Shown here: positions 56,601 through 62,000 of the stretch, in pieces
Layout: the number at the start of each line of letters is the position of its first letter
How positions within the stretch are numbered: the stretch's first letter is position 1
NCBI GenBank assembly: GCA_002633005.1
Contig: NMRA01000529.1
Location: 1 to 62,000 of the forward strand
Source of the DNA: Phoronis australis
Taxonomy: Eukaryota > Phoronida > Phoronidae
Reading direction: 5' to 3'
DNA: 62,000 nt
The notes under the pieces: generated by a model
The model's database searches: none
Seen by the model: the letters and a program-made list of their open reading frames with translations, nothing else
What the model was told of the DNA's origin: nothing
Program-made: the position numbers and the translations under genes

Positions 56601-58784
56601 CTGGCAACGTGTTGTTTTTCAGGTAAAACGGCGGCTTGGAAACGAAGGTGCGCCAATAATGCTGCATTCTAAATGGTCAGTTAAGGCGTCACTCAAAATC
56701 CTGGCGATAGGTCAATTTTCAGTCAGCCTACGTCGTAGATATTTCAGACTCGAATAGAAAGGATTTTGTTCCGACTGAAACTAGCCAATGAAGAAACAAA
56801 ATTATTCGAGAGGGCTAAAAAGGCAGGTAGAACCAATATTCACAAAGTTAAGGGAATTCTTAAAAGTTCAAGAGCTTCCCACCTAAAGCGAATTAGGAGT
56901 TTGACAAGACCAGTGTCACGTTTCTCTGGCTTTATTTTTTTGAATATATGTTTTATCCAGAGCACAGCAGACGGAAACTTAGCGCGGCAGACAGCACCGT
57001 TGAAATTGCAGGTATTGAAGCTGGCGGGGTACTTTGGTTTGCGGACTCGGGAAGAAAATAAAGTGACAAAGCGTTCAAGGTATTACATTTTGAAGCAAAT
57101 CCATGACCCGGGATGTTACTATTATAATTCACATTGCTAAACCACCGTCGTAGACGCTGTCATTGCACTCTTTTTTATCATCAATTTATCTAAAAATGGG
57201 TTATCGCGCCTTTCCTTATCACTGGGTGCGTAATCACCAATCTTCAAAAGTTGGGGATGGGCGCTTAACTGAGAGGTGGGCACTTAAGTGGAAACTTCAA
57301 AAATCGCAAAGGGGCGGTTAACCGAGTAGTGGGCGGTTAAATCGAAAATCCACCTTAAGTAGGGGATGGGCTGTTAAGTGAGCATGGGCGCTAACCTGAA
57401 CATTTACGGTAATGTTATTAAATGTTCGACTTTCCTTTCAATAATTTTACTAAAAAGATATGTCCATTTGACGCTAGTACTGGCAGATTGGTAAGAAGTC
57501 CAAAAAGTAAAATTTTACAAGACAGTTGTATTTTGGTATGAGCAGGTCAAGATATTTGCCTACTTGCATCCTGTGCTTGTCTTGAGTGCATTATGGTTTA
57601 AATTGATTACTGTGTAATCGATGACTCCAGCATTAAAGATAGAAGTTCCAAATCTGAACTCAAAATTTCGAGCTTTTACTCTAGCTTGTAGCTTGATTCT
57701 ACATGTCATCAAGGGCAATTTTGGACCATACAGTGCGCTGTGCTACCCATAATACACCCAAGCATAATAACGATAAATATCTATCTTAAAAGTTCGAGTT
57801 AGAGGTGATTATATAATGTCAATTAAATTTAGAGTTTCCAGCAAAAAGATTAGATTCCAGACCCTGATCTAGTAACTTTCAGTACAGTAGTTCTCAAAAA
57901 ATATTTGTTCTCGTCAAAAATCAGTGAAAATATGAAGCAGAGACTGCTGGGACAGTTATCACATAGTGCTCGATTTTCTTCTAGAATTCTAACATGACTT
58001 CGACAAAATCAGATGAGTATCGACGAAAGTCAGCACCTTTGTTGAGAACTAAATGAACTAACATGGTCTGTACTTGAGAAATTAAAAGTCTTAATAGAGG
58101 AATGAAAAGGACGATCTCAACTCTGTGTTAGCTTTGATTATTAGTAGCACTGTAAGTAATCAATTTTGTATATTTCAGAAAAAACTGTAAACCAAGGACA
58201 CTGCACGTTTAAGTTAATAGGGTGGTACCGGACAGAAATCTCTTTTGCCCTGATGGCAAGAAACCATGTTTTCACATTGGCCTCGTTATAGAAATGACAG
58301 GCTGATTATGATTCATGTTGGAAAATATTGCATCCATGGATATTTCTCAAGTTTGTCAGAATTTATGTCGTCGGTGATACAGCCCACGCTGGCTTTTGAA
58401 GGTCAAATATAGTTAAAGCACTAGAACAAAATGAAAAGAAGCAAGGAACCAGACAATAACATTAGGAAACCCAATGATAAGAAAACAAGACGAACTTTTT
58501 GATGAATACTGACATGTGATCTGGGACTGTCTCTCAAATCCAAGCCTACCGAACGACAACGGCATAGTACCTTTCTCCTTTTTTGCTTTCTTAGAATAGC
58601 ACCTGTAGTTGGCCAGCAGCAGGTTGGTGTATTGACGAGCAGGACTCAGTGTAAGATGAGAAGAATTACACACATAATGAATTTGTAACAGCACTGAGCG
58701 TACAGTATAGTGACAACTCAACCTGTAGCTCACACACCCTCGGGCAATGTTGTGGAGAAATCTTGTATTTCGCACCAACGACAT
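47525..58784 (-). CDS. MRRF: Mitochondrial ribosome recycling factor MRRF, complete (7 coding exons)
   Basis: MRRF splits the post-termination mitochondrial ribosome together with the EF-G paralogue GFM2. Seven exons join in frame to 822 nt, 273 aa (human 262 by recall). Residues 1-72 are a Ser/Arg-rich, acid-poor presequence (MSLVRNTRFLHNIARGC...YRCYSKKAKKEK; human '...RHFATKKAKAKGKG'), consistent with mitochondrial import. The RRF fold follows: NQSIMELKQNYASQLSLRTT, GSFEQLVIHTDDGKFPL, TPQLLIINMASTPQ, VPIPKVTRDHREELAKSAK and the C-terminal helix ending AKQRELLS. All match the human order and exon-scale blocks. The start ATG at 58784 fits the presequence; an acceptor-like TTTTCAG at 58810 suggests a non-coding upstream exon. 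Introns carry a LINE fragment, a HIRAN-like ORF and a splice-donor minisatellite. Confidence 0.95.
48187..48256 (-). CDS. MRRF: MRRF exon 6
   Basis: 70 nt, phase 2 in, phase 0 out. Encodes FSKDIKKQKGLHSEDLLHAL followed by QDN; human 'LKKSKDTVSEDTIRLIEKQ'. Confidence 0.93.
48372..48510. repeat. ~52-bp tandem repeat, 3 copies
   Basis: Units contain AGCTGAAGGCGACCAAAAAG and GGGTTCCC. MRRF intron 5. Confidence 0.88.
48601..48690 (-). CDS. MRRF: MRRF exon 5
   Basis: 90 nt, phase 2 both ends. Encodes VTRDHREELAKSAKALCDKT and KVKLRDIHN; human 'VTREHREMLVKLAKQNTNKAKDSLRKVR'. Confidence 0.95.
48897..49172 (+). CDS. HIRAN-like small ORF, 91 aa, probably transposon-associated
   Basis: A plus-strand frame inside MRRF intron 4, antisense to MRRF, ATG 48897 to TGA 49170-49172. 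It contains IRGFHLYTEIW, then RFNSVDKYAVPVLKGQTIVW and HISREISRTVALFF. This order (G-Y/F-H-x-Y, N-x-x-D-x-Y/F-A-V, V-x-H-x-x-REIS) resembles HIRAN-type ORFs that are common and repetitive in marine invertebrate genomes. Usual glycines and the Val-Gly-His motif are altered (IVWHI), suggesting decay. Family call from recalled pattern only. Confidence 0.45.
   Translation: MACFEFQSSIRGFHLYTEIWNLVKETMRERFNSVDKYAVPVLKGQTIVWHISREISRTVALFFEARRKFEVMAIYQHSRKAGVVARKFCAQ
49469..49560 (-). CDS. MRRF: MRRF exon 4
   Basis: 92 nt, phase 0 in, phase 2 out. Encodes YMTAIKESIEASGLNVSPQQ and DGTSLFVPIP; human 'TAAAIKAIRESGMNLNPEVEGTLIRVPIP'. Confidence 0.95.
50411..50590. repeat. decayed copies of MRRF exon 3 end plus donor
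   Basis: Three tandem-like segments (near 50411, 50489 and 50539) align with the plus-strand form of the exon 3 3' end, ATTACCTGTGGTGTTGAGG. Copies read ATTACCTGTG-TTGAGGTCAT and TAACCTGTTGTGTTGAGTCT, followed by AACAGCTG and GAGCCAGTTG. MRRF intron 3. Confidence 0.55.
50651..50766. repeat. GATGAC-rich microsatellite
   Basis: A short imperfect (GATGAC/GAAGAT)n tract with a weaker second copy near 50835-50870. The short acidic plus-strand frame and the serine-rich minus-strand frame both arise from the repeat. Confidence 0.8.
52080..52140. repeat. detached end of the MRRF exon 3 minisatellite
   Basis: Two units of the ACCCAGTATTACCTACGGTA type, separated from the main array (53247-53860) by the LINE insertion. 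Confidence 0.85.
52141..53243 (+). mobile_element. 3' fragment of a CR1/Jockey-type non-LTR retrotransposon (broken)
   Basis: The reverse transcriptase active-site motif YADD is encoded at 52164-52175, followed by the typical block NNELALIHDWLTQNKLTLNL, RKTKSMLLGT and FKYLGHILDPNLKFN. Later frames show QNRAARAILGT and a decayed C-terminus. Frameshifts and stops (near 52362, 52590-52720) make it non-coding today. It ends in a short (AATA)n tail at 53225-53243, as expected for a LINE 3' end, and lacks the 5' part. It sits inside the MRRF exon 3 minisatellite in MRRF intron 3. Confidence 0.85.
53247..53860. repeat. ~25-bp minisatellite, >20 copies, continuing into the MRRF exon 3 donor
   Basis: Plus-strand units TAGTTACCCAGTATTACCTA then TGGTA. 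On the minus strand each carries AGGTAATACTGGG, identical to the true exon 3 donor CAG|GTAATACTGGG (53852/53851). The final unit is the exon boundary itself. Confidence 0.95.
53852..53970 (-). CDS. MRRF: MRRF exon 3
   Basis: 119 nt, phase 1 in, phase 0 out, donor CACAG|GTAATA. Encodes GSFEQLVIHTDDGKFPLIQL and AQITQKTPQLLIINMASTPQ; human 'ISQISMKSPQLILVNMASFPE'. The donor is the first of many near-copies in the adjoining minisatellite. Confidence 0.95.
55114..55272 (-). CDS. MRRF: MRRF exon 2
   Basis: 159 nt, phase 1 both ends. Encodes KSKLGKPKVELSSEELNSVF and LNQSIMELKQNYASQLSLRT; human 'EEMKSVIEALKDNFNKTVNIRTSPG'. Confidence 0.95.
57230..57410. repeat. GGGCGCTTAA-type interspersed repeat
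   Basis: Repeated GGGCGCTTAACTGAGAGGTG, GGGCGGTTAACCGAGTAGTG and GGGCGCTAACCTGAACATTT motifs ending in ACGGTAA. A related short array is at 49250-49340 (AGGTGCTTATAGGGGCAT). MRRF intron 1. Confidence 0.6.
58571..58784 (-). CDS. MRRF: MRRF exon 1 (presequence)
   Basis: 214 nt, phase 1 out, donor AAAG|GTACTA. Encodes the mitochondrial targeting region ending YRCYSKKAKKEK. The open frame extends upstream to another ATG at 58910, but that would cross a good acceptor (58810-58812). Confidence 0.85.
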
Positions 58785-60060
58785 CGTACAAAATCCGAGA
58801 GGTTGTTTTCTGAAAAGATAAATGCCAGTTGTATACATTAGATGCTGTGGGGGTGGGGGAAATGTACCAAAACCCCAAGAATCAAACAGTGAGTACACTG
58901 TCACATTCAAAATATGTTAAATTGCTCATTAGTAAGCAATCATTATAGTTCACAGGTTCCTGTTCTGGTCATAATTTGGTTGGTCTTGATACTCCTCAGA
59001 GAAGCTCTTTTAGATACTACCTTCCATTCCTGATGAGAGAGCAAGTACTCATGTGCCTTTTTCACACTATGTGCCCTAGTCCATCTTTTATTGCATGTAG
59101 GTAATACTTGCAACACTTTAAAAAAAGACGTCGACATAGCGATTCTTGGTCTATGTGAAAAGTGCCCTTATCCAAATACTTTAAGAGCTTTTCTATGAAT
59201 AAAAATTAGAAGAAATGTAAATTTGATTTGTTTTTATCTCGATTGAAATAAGTATTTATACTTACTTTGAAATAAGTATTTATACTTACAGCGTTTCGAA
59301 ACTGGAATCTGGACCTTCAGTATATTTATCACAAAACACCACTTCCCAGAAGCGCACAGTCCCAAATTGTACAATACTTCGCCATTATGAATGCATGCAA
59401 ATAACTCACAGGTACTTGCCTGTCTTTTGTTGGATTTGGTAAACATCATTTAACCAGGAAATATCAAATAGTGTTGAAAATGAGAATATCATAGATTTAG
59501 TTTCATTGATGTTTTCCTTTAATTGCAGTAAATTATTTAATTTCCTTGACACCAAGATCCAAAAGAAACTGGTCCCTGATTTAGAAAATTAAGCAATCAC
59601 TGAGTAACGGGTTCATTACTTAGTGGATGAAACTGGTTCTTTAAATTTGGGACCACTATGTCCGACCAGTGACGAGCCAAAATCGCGAGAGTACAAAAAA
59701 GATAAGTTCTCTTCCAGGCAAATTATCTGGCAATATACAATTTTGAAAATTTTAAATTGTCAATAAAATTTGGACCTTGGCTGTGCTTTCAGTATATTTC
59801 CAACTAAAATAAAATTTAACATAAAACAACTTCCTACTAGTGAAGAAACACAGGCACCAAATGTGCTGTTATTTATTTCAGCACACTCTTTTTCCAGACT
59901 TCAGACTAATTAAATCAAACTAAAATTTAAAATCGCCCAGCATACATGTCGGACGCAGTGCATCTAGTGCTCCCAAGTCACTACGCCTACACTTATGGCG
60001 GAATACCCGGTGCTATGTCTGCGCACAGCTATGTACATGTATAGACAATGACCACCATAT
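58785..60060. other. MRRF 5' flank, no gene recognised
   Basis: Contains a likely non-coding MRRF 5' exon boundary (58810), a ~22-bp duplication at 59236-59292 (GAAATAAGTATTTATACTTA) and the palindromic element at 59565-59660. A frame at 59234-59449 (-) has no recognisable family. Confidence 0.5.
59565..59660. repeat. short palindromic interspersed element, copy 2
   Basis: GGTCCCTGATTTAGAAAATT ... GGTTCTTTAAATTTGGGACC forms an imperfect hairpin, with CACTGAGTAACGGGTTC in its loop region. Related to 40835-40900. Confidence 0.5.
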
Positions 60061-61500
60061 CTAGCTGGCTCAGTAGAGACGATGAAGTTTCTGTAGGCAC
60101 TTCATATGCCAGAAGCTTTTTGGGAAATTATCCCCAACACTTAGAAAAACATCAAAGTCACGTTGTTATAAATACCTTTTGCACATAATCATAGAACGAC
60201 ACCTAATTTTCCTTCGAGTAGTCGCAGCTCCTTCAGTTCCCAAAATCGGTAAATCTTCATTTTAACACTGCATGTGGCAGGTGGTATAATGTCATGTCCC
60301 CTGACGTGATCAGTGTAAACACGGCGAGTTACCAATTTTGGGAACTGAACGAAGGACTGCTTGAAGTTGAAGAAAATTTGATATAGTGATACAGTATTTG
60401 TTGGAGTTGAAAGGAATTAAAAACATCGACGGTAAGGTGTCCCTCAGCGTGCAAAAGGTATTTATAACATGATTTTGATGCTGTAGTCCAGGTGAGGCAT
60501 AACTCGACGAAAAGTTTCCGGCGCATGAAGCGCCTATGTAGGAGCTTCGTCGTCTCTACCGTCTAGTACCGAGCTAGGCAATGACCATCGCCTCTGTTGG
60601 CCCGAAGCAGAGGCTATAGGCGCTCTGTACGCCGGAAGCTTTTTGGCGAATTATGCCTCGCGCCGACTAAACCATCAAAGTCACGTTGTTATAAATACCT
60701 TTTGCGCATAGAGGAACACCTTAGGAGGTTGTCGATGTGTTTAATTCCTTCCATCTCGAACAAATACTCCCATTATCAAACTTTTTCTTCCAGCAGTCCC
60801 CATTTCAGTTCCCAAAATCGTGAACTCACCATTTTTATACTGCGCACGCTCCAATTTTTACCGCGCTCACTAGGTGATGTGAATTCATTACCTCAATCTT
60901 TAAATAGGCCAAAGGTGAGCCATTGCGGTCTTGTCAGTCAAATGTTCGTTTCCAAAATGCCACCACTTATACTTGTCTTTAATTGGCGTTACTTGAAACT
61001 GATTGTATTTCAATGAATCATTGTTTGTATTTGATAAAAATAAATGCTGTTGATATGACATTTAATAGTCTTTGTGCACATATTTGACATTTTAATGTTT
61101 AACAACACGGCAAATGCACGGCTGGTTCCCGGCAGCACGCACGCGAAGGGCGGGAACTTCAGCTTTCAAAGTTCGCCGGTAGGTCCGCAACTTCTGACCT
61201 TCGGCTTGGTTAAAAAATGAAAAAGTTGATTTTTCACGATTTTGGGAACTGAAATAGGGACTGCTCGAAGAAGAAGTTTCATAACGGGAGTATTTGTTCG
61301 AGTTGGAAGGAATTAAACACATTGACAACCTCCCGGGTGATGCGCAAAAGGTATTTATAACAACGTGACTTTGATGGTTTAGTCGGTGCAAGGCATAATT
61401 CGCCGAAAAGCTTCCGGCATACAGAGCACCTATAGCCTCTGCATCGCCTCTGCTTCGGGCCAACAGAGGCGAAGGTCATTGCCCAGTACCGAGCCAGCTA
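60061..61500. repeat. cluster of foldback elements (two inverted pairs)
   Basis: Four copies of a ~250-base arm in alternating orientation: about 60061-60270 (+), 60325-60575 (-), 60600-60870 (+) and 61215-61485 (-). Shared blocks include AAAGTCACGTTGTTATAAAT, CAGTTCCCAAAATCG and GCCGGAAGCTTTT. Open frames in this stretch are by-products of the repeat. Foldback/MITE-type, no transposase seen. Confidence 0.8.
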
Positions 61501-62000
61501 GGGACGGTGGTCGTACGGCGACGGTGGTACAGGCAAATTTCTCGTTGGCCGACTGGTTAAGAAACCTGGCTTGGAAGTGGAAGGTGTTAGTTTCAAAACT
61601 TGAAGACTAAGTGACTTTTCACTGCAAAAGTTACAGCAGCTGAAAACGAGCGGGGTTTTAGTTACATTTTCACAAATTCACACTGCTCGCAAGGGCGCCG
61701 CCATTTTCTCAGTGCACCCATGTATTGTTCTGGGCTTATTATAAAAATGTTAAAACTTGATAAATCGATGAGTTCTAGAGCTAAAAAAAACCTAAAATTT
61801 CCGGAATTTCTTCTCACTAAAAGATTATAATGCATTTATGTCTTACATTCTTAAAACATAATTTGGCCAGAATTCGTGTGCTGAAAACCGGAAGTCAGAA
61901 ATACGTTCTCTGTGGTATGTGGACTGGACGGAGAACGGTCTCAGGAATAGCTCTCAGAACTGAGTTGAGACAAGGCTCTGCTTATTGCTGACGCACAATG
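61501..62000. other. window end, no gene recognised
   Basis: No conserved coding segment seen. Contains AAGGGCGCCGCCATTTTCTC near 61692 (a YY1-like CGCCATTTT core), which might mark a promoter or repeat. Confidence 0.4.

Noticed and set aside
56766-57140. Plus-strand frame of 124 codons rich in Lys/Arg
   Set aside because: Starts at TTG, has no recognisable domain and lies in MRRF intron 1; may be a transposon scrap.
60597-61610. Frames starting MARSRGYRRSVRRKLFGEL and similar
   Set aside because: They lie entirely in the foldback repeat arms and appear in several orientations; not a gene.

Overview
This is eukaryotic, animal genomic DNA: intron-rich genes with consensus GT-AG splice sites, many minisatellites, decayed transposable elements, two large runs of N (27559-28375 and 44067-44240) and single-N joins (4626, 8990, 20949, 35300). 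The gene content (FAM78, NUP214, BCL10, MRRF) is that of a chordate-grade deuterostome. The abundance of minisatellites, some overlapping exon-intron boundaries, together with a CR1/Jockey-type LINE remnant, makes amphioxus (Branchiostoma) my best guess. A hemichordate or other invertebrate deuterostome is not excluded. The species call is inference.

Layout. (1) 595-1147 (+): last coding exon of a FAM78 gene. (2) 1148-8434: intergenic, with decayed repeats and one orphan ORF. (3) 8435-41523 (-): a complete NUP214 gene. I reconstruct 28 coding exons in one continuous frame (5796 nt, 1931 aa): an N-terminal seven-bladed beta-propeller (exons 1-10), a Ser/Pro/Thr linker (11-13), a coiled coil (14-18) and a long FG-repeat tail (19-28). 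(4) 41524-41681: a 158-bp gap between divergent start codons, with an ETS-type motif, probably a shared promoter. (5) 41682 onward (+): BCL10-like CARD gene, exons 1 and 2, broken by an assembly gap. (6) 47525-58784 (-): a complete MRRF (mitochondrial ribosome recycling factor) gene, 7 coding exons, 822 nt, 273 aa. (7) 58785-62000: repeat-rich, dominated by foldback elements.

The genes do not form a pathway: a nuclear pore component, an NF-kB adaptor, a mitochondrial translation factor and an uncharacterised family. Their order still matters. FAM78 and NUP214 lie tail to tail, as FAM78A and NUP214 do in human 9q34, so the pair looks like an ancient microsynteny.

The most unusual structure is a recurring relation between tandem repeats and splice junctions. 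At NUP214 exon 10, MRRF exon 3, NUP214 exon 15 and an exon-like segment near 46.5 kb, the tandem unit contains a piece of exon plus its splice site, giving strings of decoy splice sites beside the real one. I recall that repeats of this kind were reported in amphioxus as 'mirage minisatellites'; I could not check this. A second unusual element is an inverted-repeat-bounded repeat of about 1.7 kb with an internal period near 148 bp.
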